Shown piece by piece: positions 1 to 12,442 of a DNA stretch of 64,000 nucleotides. Numbering within the stretch: the stretch's first letter is position 1; each line of letters opens with the position of its first letter. The notes beneath the pieces are model-generated. The model was not told where the DNA came from. It ran no database searches and was given only the letters and a program-made list of their open reading frames with translations. A program made the position numbers and the translations under genes. Origin of the DNA: Cocos nucifera (taxonomy: Eukaryota > Streptophyta > Magnoliopsida > Arecales > Arecaceae); NCBI GenBank assembly GCA_006176705.1, contig QRFJ01000061.1:168743-232742 (forward strand). Reading direction: 5' to 3'.

Positions 1-1067
1 TACTTGGAACCTCGGGGGTGGCTGTTGCGCTACATTTTGATTACTCCATGAGAAATTTGAGTACTGCCTCCATCCTTGATTGTATGTGTTGGAGTAGAGA
101 TTGTTTTGTTATGTCCTAAAAAAATTATCAATATAATTAGCTGTATCAGATGTTTTAGCAAAAGGATTACCTGTCTGGTAATTGCTCGTATCGTATCCTC
201 CTCCACATAGGTCACAGGTGATGCTCTGAACATGCATAGTTGTTTCCTTCAAGTTATTGACTTCGGCTCTAAGGGCTATAATTTCAACTAGTAAGGTTGG
301 CATGCAATCTACTCCCTACACAGCTGCTAGTCTTTTTAGCATCATGCGTTCTGTCTGCCACTGATAGCTATTTGATGCCATCTCATTGATTAGATTGAAG
401 GCTTCTTCCTCCATTTTTTGATTAATTATTCCTCCTGCTGCTGCATCAATCATAGAACGATTAGTAGGAGATAAACTATTATGAAAGTTTGTACCTGAAG
501 CCATACAGATAGTTGATGATGTGGACATCTCCTCAGCAGTTTCTTGAAATACTCCCAAGCCTCATATAGTATCTCCATGTTCATCTGCATAAAAAAAGTG
601 ATATCGTTGCACATCTTGGCAGTCTTGGAAGGTTGAAAGTACTTGGCTAAGAATTTTTGGGCTAGGATATCTCAAGTTGTGATAGAACCTATAGGAAGAG
701 AATGAAGCCAACTTTTAGCTTTATCCCATAAAGAGAAAGAAAATAACCTTAATCTAATAGCATCATCCGACATCCCATTAATTTTAAAAGTATCACAAAA
801 TTCAAGAAAGTTAGAAATATGGGCATTCGGATCATCATGCATGTGTCCACTAAATTGGATAGTTAATTGAATCATCTGGATCATCACCAATTTTATTTCA
901 AGGTTGTTTGCTCGCACTAGCGGTCTCCTGATGCTCGAAGCTACATCGGCTACAGATGGTGTAATGTAATTACTTAATGGATGATGTACTGATCAAAAAG
1001 CTTCATGCTGTCCTTTGGTCGCCATATCCAATCCTAGATTGATGTTGTTAGGATCTTCAGCTGCCAT
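1..1067 (-). pseudogene. Athila-type retrotransposon gag (broken)
   Basis: Gag would form the particle that packages element RNA. The likely start is the ATG at 1067-1065, which opens with MAAEDPNNIN. The retrotransposon-gag core is clear at 917-672 in the segment with DPNAHISNFLEFCDTF, IRLRLF and AKSWLHSLP. A second open stretch (558-316) carries AAAGGIINQK and MASNSYQWQTER, the usual C-terminal gag region. A third (303-109) has CDLCGGG, a zinc-knuckle remnant whose His is not conserved. The three stretches lie in different frames, so the gene is broken by indels and stops. Recognition as Athila-like gag rests on the motif order; the lineage is inferred. Confidence 0.85.
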
Positions 1068-1279
1068 GTTTCTTTCTTATTATAATCTTCTAATGGTCAT
1101 TTCAATTTCTTGATCTAAAGGTAGTAAGTTACTATGTCCAATACGTATCATGCACTGAATAAAATTTTTTTAAAAAAATAAAATAATAATAAAAATTAAA
1201 AATAAAATTTTAAAGTAAAGTTAGGATCAAAATTTTAATATTATTTTAGACACAATCTTCGACAATGGTACCAAAAATT
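1..1279 (-). mobile_element. Athila-type Ty3/gypsy element 1, internal region (5' part)
   Basis: This is the leader and gag of an LTR retrotransposon read on the minus strand; the rest lies left of the window. The minus strand just inside the LTR reads TTTTTGGTACCATTGTCGA near 1262-1280. That looks like a C-to-T decayed form of the TTTTTGGCGCCGTTGCC primer site usual in Athila elements. The order LTR, primer site, gag fits an element whose 5' LTR is on the right. It is inserted in the antisense ORF of the Tat element that resumes at 3150. Confidence 0.85.
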
Positions 1280-3149
1280 TGATGCATGCTAATCTATAAC
1301 TATGGCAAGTGCACCAGTCGATCAAGTAATAAAGTGAATAAGTAGAGTATCATCCCTAGAGGATTGAAAACTAAGTACTGAAAAGCTCTTTCATATGCTT
1401 TATTTAGAAAATTAATTTATAAGAATAAAAAATTAAAGAATAAAATAAAAAAATAATTAAAAATTTTAAGAAAATAAAGAGAGTGTAATTATTAGGGTTT
1501 TAAACTTAAGAGCAATGTGTTACTAAGGCAATCGGTTCACCAACTCAGTCAATATAATATTCAAATTATTAGATTAATTTTATTTTATTTGACAGTGGAG
1601 TCTTCTAATTTATTCACTATCCTTTGGTCTAGGTGTAGCAAAACTATCAATATTTATTAATTACCCTTTGATCCAGGTATAATTTAAATAAATATTAATG
1701 CATTAAGTTTTGTGAAATCCTCTAATTAAAATATGCTGCGTCCAAAGTGCACTAAAATTTCTGCATGCATATGAATTCTAAATTGATTCATAATATAAGG
1801 TATATAATCAAGAAGCAATAATATAGATGTACTTAGTCCATAACATCTATGTTCATTAGATCAATTAAAAGATGGCCAGTAATCTAAAAGCATTAAGATC
1901 AGATTTATATACTCCTCATGAATAAAATTTAAAATTAAAAATAAATCATACTGAATATTGCATCAAAATAGTAGCTACACCTTAGCCTTAGTAAAAGAAA
2001 ATTTAGCTCATGATAATAAGTTCAAAAATAGCAAATAAAATAAAAGGCATAAAGAAATTAGACTGTTTGATTGCTGAAATTGATTGTCCGTCGCTCTTGA
2101 TGTGGAGAATTTGGTGAAGAAGAAAAAGCTCCTTGATCACTGTTCTGATTATCGGAAGAAAAAATTAAAAACCCTTTTCTTTCTCTCAAAAATCTCTCTT
2201 CTCTTTCTACCTCTCTCCTCTCTTTCTCTTTTTCTTTTTTCTTTTGTCTCCCCTCTCTCTCTCTTCTTTTCTTTTTTTTATTTCTCTCACTCTTCTCTTT
2301 TTTTTCTTCGACAACAGCAGACTTTATAGGCTCAGAGATGGATTTTCCTTCAAAATTCTTTGAAAATTAGATTTAAAACTCTCAAAACAACTCAAATTAG
2401 GATTCTGGATAATTCTGACCATTGGATGTTGATCAAACAGTCCAAAAATTACTTAAAAATCTTTTAAAATTTTCTAGATCAAATCAAAATTCATAGCAAC
2501 CATCGGATCAATCATTGGATTGAATCTAGGTCGTCAGATTGCGCATAGGAAGGCTTCTGATCTTTAGTTTAAAGTCAGGATGAATCTCAATCGTTGGATC
2601 TTGATCGAGAGCTATGGATGCCATTCGTCAGCACATGCGTTTCAATCGTCCGATCAAATCTCAGTGAAAGGCACCCATCGGATCAGACAAAATTTCTAAA
2701 TTGCCCTCTATAGACCATGCACGAGCTCGGTGTTGCATAGACCGCTGCATTCTTCAGCCAATTGGAGCGCGCTTCTTCATGTGAAATCTCCGAAATATCC
2801 TCCAATCGGTCCATCATGCGCCGCAAAAAATGCTGACGTCAGCCTAGCATCAGCGCTGCATCAGCGGGTCGGTCTACTGGTGTGGTCAAATCGGACGGTC
2901 TGCTGAGCCAGTTTTTCTGAACTGGTTTGAACCAGACTGGCTCTCTCTTTTTTTTTTTGAAATTCAATTTTGGGCTTGTTTGAAGTCCGTTTTGCCTGAA
3001 ATTTATTTCATTTAAAATAAAAAAATAAAATCTTCATATTGGTAGCCTTCTTTTCTGCATAAGATTAATAAAAATATCAATTTTTAAAAAAATAAATTAA
3101 TTTATTTTATAATTTAATATTTTTATTAGTATATTTTTACCACTTATCA
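1280..3149 (-). repeat. 5' LTR of Athila-type element 1
   Basis: On the minus strand the LTR starts TGATAAGTGG at 3149 and ends GCATCA at 1280, next to the primer site, giving about 1.87 kb with TG...CA ends. Length and opening are typical of Athila LTRs. The second LTR is outside the window, so the target duplication cannot be checked; the right-hand flank is AAGCG. Inside are a C/T-rich tract (about 2165-2320) and several variants of 'ATCGTCGGATC' (2410-2700). The plus-strand ORF over the C/T tract is not a gene. Confidence 0.85.
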
Positions 3150-3681
3150 AAGCGCCCTTGATCAATCCCTTTTTACCAAATTAAGGAGATACGTACCACC
3201 AATTCTTAGGAGTGGGATGATGTTTAAGGATGAAGAAAGTTTGGAATAAAGAAATGGTAGTTTGGACCTTGGCTAAAAAACAAACTGTCCAAAACTCCAC
3301 AATAAAATGGAAGGAGTCGAAAACTACAGACGATAAAGACATATCATAAAAGCGAAAGAGTTCAATGATAAAAAGAGGAATTGGTAACCTAAGTCCAGCT
3401 CGCAGAGCCTCTATGTAGAAAACAAGCTGACCTAGGGATGGGGCATAGATTCTGACATTTGATCCCAATAACTCAAGTTCATACTCAAACAAAACTCCGT
3501 ATTGAGTTCGAATAACGGATAGATCATCAAAAGAAAGAGTAGAGGCAAGAGTCCTGGGTTTGAAGGTTGGATGGGCCTCTTCTCTAGGTTCAAGATCAAT
3601 CACAAGTCCGGATTCTGAGGGGTTTGATCTAGAAAGATTTTCAGAAGTGGACCAAGAGCACTCTGAATCTGGGTAAGTCAT
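3150..3681 (-). pseudogene. Tat antisense ORF 1 (Transposase_28-like), truncated
   Basis: The reading frame starts at 3681 and runs 166 codons. Residues about 50-130 show the pattern of the 'putative gypsy-type transposon' family (PF04195): FDDLSVIRTQYGV, then YELELLG, then a segment like FYIEALRAGLRLP and a hydrophobic stretch. It is paralogous to the ORF at 16461. A stop follows WWYVSP, but homology continues (FGKKGLIKGA) to the Athila junction at 3150, where the gene is cut. It lies antisense to its host element, as in Retand/Tat lineage elements. Its function is unknown. The family call is from memory of the pattern. Confidence 0.8.
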
Positions 3682-4318
3682 TTTGAATCAAAGAAAACTG
3701 AATGAGATCAACTGAAAACTAGAGAAAAATGGAGGAAAAATCTTGAAAACCAAATGAAGAGCAGACGGATTCTAAAAAACCCTTAAAAATAGAAAGAAGA
3801 TGTTAAAGCCTAAAACAAAAATTAGAGCACTAACCTAGAGATGTGGAGAGCTCAATGATGTAGTCGAAATTACAAAAAATGGATGAAGAAAGGGAGACTG
3901 AGACTGGAGAAAGCACGAAGGGTTAGAATGGCTGGAGTCAGAGAAGATGATGGTGGAAGAAAGACTAGAGAAGAAAGATACTAAAATGAGGAAGAAAGAG
4001 AAAGAAGAAGCTTAAATAGCTAGGAGTGCACTGAACCGTCATGATGCGGAATCATCATCATCATATCCCAGTTTGCCATGTGTCCAAGCTTTTATGGTAA
4101 CTAAGGGGTTAGGTGGTATATTTATTGCACCGAACGTGAAGCTCTGCATTCGAAAGACGTTTTGAAATTTGAAGTCTTTTCAAGTCTTTTCGTAATGAAG
4201 AAGCTTTTGTCCCGGCTTGGTTTCCATGAAAAATATCATCTTGTGGGCAAAAAGCTAGAACTGGACTTCGACGATAGAAAGTTTGAGTACTTTCTTTGTC
4301 CGAACTTCAAACTCGAGG

Positions 4319-4331
4319 GTAAGGGGACAAG
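4319..4331 (+). other. Polypurine tract of Tat element 1
   Basis: GTAAGGGGACAAG lies immediately before the LTR start TGTTGAAGG. The equivalent tract in Tat element 2 is AGTAGGGGGACAAG. This is the expected plus-strand primer. Confidence 0.85.
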
Positions 4332-5535
4332 TGTTGAAGGTAAAATAGCTCCCACCGAAGTTTGGAAAGGTCAGACCTTACTAATCCCTAGAAGTTGGCA
4401 TTAGGGTTTAAGATACAATCCAATTTGAGATGTAGTTAAATTGGTTCCCAGGCTCACTTGATAACCGATCTTGTATATTCACTGAGCATCTTAATTTTGC
4501 CCTTCAATTCAATCCTAATAACAACATTCTCACAGTAGTAGATCTTGCCAAGACCTGACCGCGAACTTTAGCCAATCAAACTTCAACAATAAAGAGACTC
4601 GATATTTGTTTGATTCTGATCTTCTGTTCAGGATAAGTGATAGCTACTCTACAATACCAGATTTTAACAAGATCTGACCTTTAGTATGGCCGACCTTCCT
4701 ACCAATCTCTTTTAAATCAGTTAGAGTAACCTCATCATAGTTTCAACTAAGAAGCCTAGTGCTAGTTTGGCTCTCAAGTTCCTCCGACCACGATACCCTA
4801 ATTATAATCCAATTCAAGTAGCTGATCCCCTAGCTCATTCCTTCTGACCTCAGATTTTATAATACGACTTCAGTCCAAAACATCAATCACCATCAAGAGC
4901 CGACCATGAAGATGACCAAACTTCTAGCAACTTTCTTGAGAATAATTGAAGCTGTCCTACTACAGTCCAAACTAGAAATCCAATCCTCAAGTTCATCACT
5001 CCTGGTCTAAAGAACAATCTTCAAGCTCAGTCCATCCGATCCTAGACTTCATTATATAATCTCAAACCAAATGACCTGCTATCAAGCTCGAAATCATCCG
5101 ACCTTCTTCCAAACTTTAACAGACAATAGTTAACCATCGTCAAGTGGCCATAACCATCAGACCACTCTTCATAACAAAATCTGAACAATCCGAAGGGTCT
5201 ACTGACATTTGATTACAGTAGTCACTATCAATCTATTATAGGCTCCATCTATAAATAAGATCTGCCAGATGCATTTTCTTCTCTAAGTACTCTTCTCATT
5301 ATCAAACTTCTACATACTTTATTCTTGTTGGTGAGTTTTTTGATTTGATCGTCGGAAGGTCCATGCCGGAGCCACCAACCTCTAGTCAGGACTTTATTTT
5401 GTAGGTCTTATCGATGAGATCTTAGACACCAACTCTAACAATCTTCGACAGCAGCCCATTTTTAACACCAACAAAATTAGATCTTGGACGTCAACTCCAG
5501 CAATCTCTAGTAGCAGCCCATTTTTAACACCAACA
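4332..5535 (+). repeat. 3' LTR of Tat-type element 1
   Basis: The LTR starts TGTTGAAGG after the polypurine tract and ends CACCAACA at 5535. Near the end a segment of about 62 bp that finishes with CAGCCCATTTTTAACACC is present twice (ends 5473 and 5535), so the original terminus could be either. The next bases, ATTAT, begin the 'TTAGCGATGG' element. A TATAAATAAG box at 5249-5258 is a plausible promoter. Confidence 0.8.
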
Positions 5536-6039
5536 ATTATTATTAGCGATGGCAGATAATTATTAGAGGCGACCTTTTGCCATCACTACTAAAAAATAAT
5601 TTTATTTTTTTATATTTAATTATAGAATTATTAGTAATGAAATTATGTTATTAGCGATGGAGAAAGTCAGTTCTAATATTAATAATTTAAAAAATATATT
5701 TTAAAAAAAATTAATAATTTATTTTTAAAATTATTAGTGATGGAAAATTAAGCTATCGCTGATAGCCATCAATAATTAATTAATTTAATTATAATTATAA
5801 TCAAAAAAATTTAAAAAATTTTAAATTTATTAGTGATAACTTTTTCATCACTAATAGTCATCAATACATTACTAATACGGTATTAGCGATGGAAAAACCA
5901 CCATCGCTAATTTTAATTTTTTTTATTTTTATATGAATACAGTATAATTTTAGAATTTAAAGTCCATCTTCATTATTTATTATCTAAATAATTATAATTA
6001 AAATATTATTATAAAAATTGCCTTGATCCGATAGCCCTA
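5536..6039. mobile_element. Inverted-repeat DNA element E, left piece
   Basis: Several copies of TTAGCGATGG and its complement (CCATCGCTAA) lie at 5542-5925, as in the subterminal repeats of CACTA-like elements. The stretch 5951-5998 (TTTAAAGTCCATCTTC core) recurs inverted at 14637-14686, so this is one arm of a large inverted repeat. It ends in GATAGCCCTA where the Athila element enters. No coding region. The class (CACTA or other terminal-inverted-repeat type) is inferred because no true end is preserved. Confidence 0.65.
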
Positions 6040-7775
6040 TGATGTATCTTAAATTAACCGTAAGTGCACGATGTGCAATGTAACACGTCCAACGAGTATG
6101 GATTGATCCCACGAGAAATTATGAATGAATTTATTCGAACCTTACTCAAGCGAGTTTTAACAAAGAATTTGAAAGTGGTTGTTACTTACTACTAAATAGT
6201 AAATTAATTATAAAAAATAATAATTTAAAGATCTAGGGCTTTTGAATCCACTAGACCAATGATTTAGAGAGTCTTTCTAAGATTTCTCTTATAATGTTAC
6301 TTGATTAAGATGTACTGCATGGATAAGCATTTACCCTAATTAAGGAACTCTCATTTCAACTGCTTTTCTTATGTTACCCAAGTATGGATTATGAAAGGGC
6401 TCTGATCCAACAATAATCCATCAAAGTTTTTCACAATGAAGAAGAAAAGGGATTTAAAATTATTTAGGCCTTCTATCTATTACCAATCTTGCACCAAATC
6501 AAGCATGAACTATAAAGAAATTGAAATCCAATGATAGTCCATCAAGTCTCTTGGCAAGAAGCTTGAAGAAAGAAGAACAAAAAAATAAAAATCAAGGAGA
6601 AATTCTAAGAAGAGCTTCTAATCATGGTTTAGCTTCATCGCAGATCCCAGAGGATTGCTTAGCTAGACATGATTTGATGAAAATCTATAAATCTAATTAA
6701 AAATATAAAAAAAATATTATACTAATTGTTGAAAATTAAAATTATAGAATAATAAAAGAAATGTAGAAAGTAAATAAGCATGAAAATTAAACTATTTTAT
6801 GTGCTAAAATTAAACTACTTAAATTAAATTATATAAATGATAATTAAAAAAAATAAAATTTTATTATTGAAATAAAAATTTGATACAAAACTAACTCTTA
6901 AGCCATAATAGGGTTTAGAGTTGAAATAAGAAAATAAAAAGAATAGACTCTCCTCTGACTAATTTTTTCTAGTTAACTCTCTTTCTCGTATGTTGAAAAG
7001 ATAAAAAAAAATGAAAAAAAGATGGATAAAAATTTCATGGATAGATATTTTCACCTATCATATGGCTTCTACAAAAGTTATGATGTGAAGGGAGATATCT
7101 TTAGATAGTGGTACTGGACTTTATTTACAGATGTCCAGAAGAAGAAAAATTTTATATTTTTTAGATATAAAACTAATAAAAAAAATAAAAATTAAATAAT
7201 AAATAGATAAAATTAAATAATAAAAAAATTAAATAAATAAAATAAATAAAAAAAATAAAATAAAAAATTATAATTTAATTAATTTTTTAAAATATATTTT
7301 TTTTCTTAAATTGCAACATCCTTGCCGCTCTGCTCGACATTCGCATGAAGGCCTGCGTTCAATGCCGCACTCACGCACCCAGGCCACTCACAAAGCCACG
7401 CACACCAGCTCCGTGAGCTTCTTCCCTTCCTTTTTGCATTAAATGCCAGTGGGCCCTTTCTTTAAAGGATCATGGCTCATGCCTTCCTTTCCGTATGAAA
7501 CAGCCAACAAGGACTGGAGCAAGCCATTAATATTTTTTTTTTTAATTTTTTTATACATTATATCTTTATTTCATATTTATATATTTTTATGTGCCATAAT
7601 AAATCTGAATTTGAACTCAAGCTTTATCTTGAAGGACCATTTTTAGTTGATTTATGATTAAAATTTTAAAATTATATTTTTATAAAAATTATAAAAAAAA
7701 TATTAAATATAAATAAAAAAATAAAATAGTATATATTTTAATATTTTTTTTATATTATATTTAATGTATTCATCA
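6040..7775 (-). repeat. 3' LTR of Athila-type element 2
   Basis: Plus-strand ends are TGATGTATCT (6040) and TTCATCA (7775), matching the right LTR. Both contain the AT-rich tail and the block with GCTCGACATTCGCATGAAGG. The sequence is too decayed to assign promoter signals. Confidence 0.85.
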
Positions 7776-9100
7776 CACCTTTCAACATAAATTTTACTCA
7801 TTCTCGAGTAAAAAAAGTATTGATATACAATACTCACTTTCTTTGATATGAGTATTCATTTAATAATTTTAGAAATAAATGATATCCATCTAAAAAATAA
7901 TCAAAACATGTCATTGGGATATTAAGGTTATTCGACAGAATAGTTGAGAAAAGAATATAAAATTTATAAAAGCTCTTTCTAAACTCATTCCTATCTTTAT
8001 CCTTGAATCGTCTAACTCTAAGATGGACTAGTGGTTTTGCATTCGCACATCCATTCCTTCTTTTTTTTTTGATAAAATACAATCCATACAATGTCTTAAC
8101 TACTTAAGCTTTCTATTTAACCCTTGTAGCGAGTGTTAGGCCGATGACTCCCAAATCAGTTGGCTTTTGGGCATTAGGTGTAAAACACTCCTCGGGCTTA
8201 CTAACTCGAGTCAAATAGGCTATGGATTGAAACTTGGCTGTATGATTTTTTTTGACATTATCTATTTTTTATGCGAATATCATTACTTACTTAGGCAACG
8301 AGATCCGGTTATTCAGTGAGAAACTATTTTTTTTTATGAAAGTATATGCATCAACATATTCCACTTATATCCATAAGAGGTTGATTTTCTTTAGATATTA
8401 GTAGAAAAGGCTAGAAATGCTCAAAAATAATTTTTTATTCTAGACTCAACTTTCTATTAAATTATATCAATATGCAGTCTCTCGATACTTCTCAATTTAT
8501 CTAAAGTGTGCATCACATGCTGCTAAAATATCTAATGTTACTCAAGTCTGAAGCATAGTAGGTATATGAATATCAATAAATTTATACATATAAAGGATCA
8601 AAATAATGTTTAAAGTTTATCCCTCACCTTCCAATTTATTCTATAGTAACTTCAATGACGTAAGGAAAATAAAAATTCAATAGGTAAAAAGGAAGGAATA
8701 CATCTGATTTGATGTATCTTTGGTTCAGCAGATGTCTTCATATATTCTTTTTGGTTCTTCCCTCCAACTTATTTGATATTGACTTTACTGAAGTAAAATC
8801 TAAATAAATTGAAAAGATAAATTTAAAATGCAAGGATCTGGGTTGCCTCCTAGGAGCGCTAAGTTTAAGGTCTTTAGCCAAACTTTTATTAAAAATACTC
8901 CTAAGAAATTGGGTTGCCTTCCATTAAGCACTAAGTTTATAGACTTTAGCCAGACTTAACTCGGACCTTCAAATATTATTTTAACCCGGATTATATACAG
9001 GGTTGAAAAATTCATCTGGTCTTTCACCATCATTTCTAGAGAGATGATCTTTTTCCACATAACTAGTTTTATCATGAATCTCTCTTAATAGATTTAACAT
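7776..9100 (-). other. Post-pol region of Athila-type element 2, no gene
   Basis: Nothing coding is supported here. The segment 8838-8950 holds two copies of a block with GGGTTGCC followed by AGCGCTAAGTTTA or AGCACTAAGTTTA (plus strand). On the minus strand this is the 'GGCAACCC' block commonly seen after Athila integrase. The remainder up to the LTR is AT-rich 3' untranslated sequence. GAAAGGTG (minus, 7776-7783) abuts the LTR and may be the polypurine tract. Confidence 0.6.
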
Positions 9101-9103
9101 CTT

Positions 9104-9850
9104 CTAAATTGGATCCAAGTCTAATTCAATAGTTACTGGTAGAGTTTTAGATAGACCTAGATATTCATACTTTTGGTGTTCAAGGAGTGTTTTCTGATCT
9201 AGTGATGGTGTTTCTTCAATAATTGGTATAATAGATGATTCTAGTTTTGATCGAATATTTTTATGATTAATAATTACCCAAATTTTATTTTCAAATTCTT
9301 GGTTCATCTTGGGATTAATTTTGATGTCCTCATGACTTAAATCATTAGGTTCTTAGACATCCTCTTGGGTCAATGTTTTCATCTGGTTGGTCCAATTCCA
9401 GGTTAAAAATATTTAGTTCAATAGTCATATTTCCAAATGAGAGCTTCATGAGTCCATTTCAATAATTGATTATGGCATTGGCAGTCGCTAAAAATAGTCT
9501 TCCTAAAATAACTGGGATATGATCCTTAGGATTTGAAACGGGTTCAGTCTCTAAAATTACAAAATTTATGAAAAGAAAAAGTTATCAACCTTAATTAACA
9601 TGTCCTCTACCACTCCTTTAGGGATCCTAAAAGATTGATCTACTAGTTGCAAGGTAATCCCTATGGGTTTTAGTTCTCCCAACCTAATTGCTTATATGCA
9701 GAGTATGGCAAAATGTTTACGCTGGCCCCTAAGTCTAATGAAGCCTTGTCAATATTGGTCTCTTCGATAGTGTATGAAATTGTAGGAGATCCTGGATCTT
9801 TGTACTTAATCGGCACTTAACTTGATAGATAAGAACTCACACTTGCTGCC
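9104..9850 (-). pseudogene. Athila-type protease and RT linker (broken)
   Basis: The minus strand encodes the protease region: VPIKYKDPGSPTISYTIEE, then LDLGASVNILPY with the catalytic Asp still present (near 9735-9700), then VILGRLFLATANA near 9510-9475. A small deletion after KQLG shifts the frame. The last open part (9307-9104) ends HQKYEYLGLSKTLPV, the linker that normally leads into RT. RT itself does not follow. The protease would have matured Gag and Pol. It is a dead copy. Confidence 0.8.
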
Positions 9851-11560
9851 AGAAAGGCTCTCTTGGATACATTAGTGATCCTTTTCTTCGTGCAAAGATC
9901 TTTTAAAACTTTAGCATAGGTCGATACCTGCTGGATCATGTCTAGTAGAGGGACATTTACTTGAACTTTTTTAAACACCTCTAACATTTTATTCAAGTAT
10001 TCTGATTGTTTATTGGACCTTAGTCGGTTCAGAAAAGGAGTTGTAAGCTTGAAAAGTCTTATGAGTAGGTTTGATGAATCATCAAGTGCTGATGACTCAG
10101 GCTCCTTAGACTGGTTCTGATAGATGGGTTGTTCAAAAAATGGCTCAAATGATGAGTCTTCTTGACTCTCAGGCATACCCACCTTATTGTCCACTTGTTT
10201 TTCTGATCTTAAGGTATAAATTGCATTTACTTAGTTGACTTGGTTTATATGTTAAAGTCGTGGACCATTCTGAGTTCTCGGATTGAGTTCAGGTTGGCTA
10301 GGCAACCTACCTCGTTCTCGCTCATTCATGATAGAGGCTAGCTGACCTACCGGCATTTCTAGATAGGCTATGGCCTGGATGTTAGCATTTAAGAGTCGGT
10401 CTATGGTTTGTATGAAATTACTCAATGTAGCATTGATGTCAGCATTGGATTTGGCTAAGATTTTTAGAATTTTCTCTAAAGAATTAAGTTTTCTTTAGGA
10501 TTATTGAAACTTGGTGGGTTGTTTAACATAGGGTTAAGCCTTGGGTTTTACTGGTTGAAACTAGGACCACCTATATTTGGATTCTGCGACCATGAGAAGT
10601 TTGGATGATTTTTCCATCCTGGGTTATATGTAGGTGCATAAGGATTGTTCATTGATTTTTGGTATGCAGCATTTATCGGTGCATACCCATTCTCTGTTGG
10701 GTTTATTAGGAAAGGACAGTCTTCAAGGATATGGTTTGGTGCACTGCACCCGCTGCACATGGGTGCAAACACATGATTCACATTGGTTATTCTCTGCAGT
10801 TCTAAGATCTCTAACCTACATGTTAGGATTACAATTTTAGCCTCTATGGCTAGGGAGGTTTGAACTTAATACATTCCACCTCTTGAAGGTGTTGATTTTT
10901 TTGGTTCTCTAGTTATTTTTCATTGTAGACTCTTCTCGATTAGGTCTTCTAGAAATTGCCAGGCCTCATTGGGTTCTTTATACATAAATTGACCTTGGCA
11001 CATTGACTCTAGCATGATTCTGAAATTTGAATCTAGTCCCTCATAAACTATTTGGCATAGCCTCTAGGTCTCTATTCCATGATGTGGGCATTGGATCAAG
11101 GGATTCTTAAAACGATCAAAATACTTTCAGAATGACTCACCAGCTAGTTGGTAAAATTGGTTATCTTATTTCTAAATCTAGCTATCTTATGATGGGGAAA
11201 GTATTTTTTAAGGAACACCTTTACAAAGCCTTCCTAGATCGTGATAGATTGATTTGGCAGGCTGTATAGCCACTTTTTGGCATTATCTTTAAGGACAAAA
11301 TTGATTAGTCTTAGCTTGATCTCATCCTCAGAAAGTTGTTGTAGCCTCATAGTTGCACAAATCTTTTCAAATTTTTTAGTGAATATATATGCATCCTCTA
11401 TTCCAGTAAACTTTAGAAGCATATTAATCATTTGAAATTTAATTTTAAAATTATTTGCAGCAGGTTGGAGCAATCTAATGCAAGAAGGCTGGACAATCCA
11501 ATTGGGTAACATAAATCCTTAAGGATTTAGGGCTGATTGGTTTCTTCCATTTTAGGGACT
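9817..11560 (-). pseudogene. Athila-type gag (broken)
   Basis: The gag core is at 11512-11234, with YIFTKKFEKICATM, LRLINFVLKDNAKKWLYSLP, the usual gag fold signature. A zinc-knuckle-like motif CSGCSAPNHILEDC lies at 10781-10680 (C-x2-C-x4-H-x4-C). The C-terminal part (10194-9817) carries KMLEVFKKVQVNVPLLDMIQ and the CTKKR segment that precedes Athila protease. These pieces sit in more than one frame with stops between them. The likely start region is near 11560. It is paralogous to, but clearly different from, the gag at 1-1067. Confidence 0.85.
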
Positions 11561-12424
11561 TTAAGGCTTGACACAAGAATCGAGTCAATTCTAACTAGTC
11601 GACTCGAAATTCTTCTCCATGAAGAAAGTGGAGAATTCACTTTATTTAATATATTTTTTATCATTTTAAAAAAAAATTTAAAAAAGAGAAGAGAAAGAAG
11701 AATTAGTTAAGATTTTTTTTTGATTTTTCAAATACTTATCAAGCAATTATCTATCCTACGTTATCCTAATTCTAGACAACTCCTAACTGCCAAGGTTACC
11801 TTGGAGCACTCCAAATTCGAAATTGACTAACCAAATCGACCAGATAAGTGTAAGATCGGTGGGAGTCCCCTCGTTGATTTTCTTAGACATTAATTAGATT
11901 GGCCAGGTAAGCAAACAGAATCAATTAAAAACCACTTTCCTTCTGGTCCAATCGTCCCACAAATCACTTTTCTAGACACCAACAGGCCAACCAACTTAAA
12001 TCCGGTCCAACTCTTAAGTTCCCTTGTCCTAATGAGCTTGGATGTCCCTAGGGTTGATGTCTAATTGATTTTATTTAAGGTTAGGATGAATGCAAATGAG
12101 AAAACTTATTTATGGGCTAAGGAAGGATGATGAAATCTCCACCTTATCTTGTTTAGGTTTGTGCCCTTAAAATAGTTTAAATATGCTTATACACAATCAA
12201 TAAGAACAAACAAGTTTTAATAATAAAAAAAAATTAATACTGAACTAAGATCAAATTAGTAAGCTAAAAGAAAAAAAAAGGTTAAACTATATACCTGATT
12301 TCCAGCACTCACTAATTTTCTACAAAGCAAGATAAAAAAAAAATTAGAAAGGTCAGACTAAAATTAAATTAAAAGCATGAAAAATAAGAATTTAGAACAT
12401 AATTTAAAACACGTCAATTTTCTG
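11561..12424 (-). other. 5' leader of Athila-type element 2
   Basis: Non-coding stretch between the primer site and gag. No ORF of note and no recognised structure. It includes repeated GATTGGCCAG/AACTTA-type phrases at 11780-12060 of unknown meaning. Confidence 0.5.
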
Positions 12425-12440
12425 ACAATGGCATCAAAAA
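12425..12440 (-). other. Primer-binding site of Athila-type element 2
   Basis: The minus strand reads TTTTTGATGCCATTGT directly inside the 5' LTR. It resembles the TTTTTGGCGCCGTTGCC site of Athila elements (tRNA-Asp-type primer) after C-to-T and G-to-A decay. Confidence 0.65.
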
Positions 12441-12442
12441 CT

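Larger units (their letters stand above)
3150..5535 (+). mobile_element. Tat-type Ty3/gypsy element 1, 3' remnant
   Basis: What remains is the 3' end of a plus-sense element: an antisense ORF (3150-3681, minus), its upstream region (3682-4318), a polypurine tract (4319-4331) and the 3' LTR. The polypurine tract and LTR start match those of Tat element 2 (minus strand at 15735-15700) nearly base for base. The left part was displaced by the Athila insertion ending at 3149. The region 3682-4318 shows no ORF of its own; it holds a TATTTAAG motif on the minus strand (4012-4018) that could serve the antisense ORF. Confidence 0.85.

Noticed and set aside
2084..2329. 81-codon plus-strand ORF in Athila LTR
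   Set aside because: Low-complexity C/T tract gives Phe/Leu/Ser runs; it lies inside an LTR on the antisense strand.
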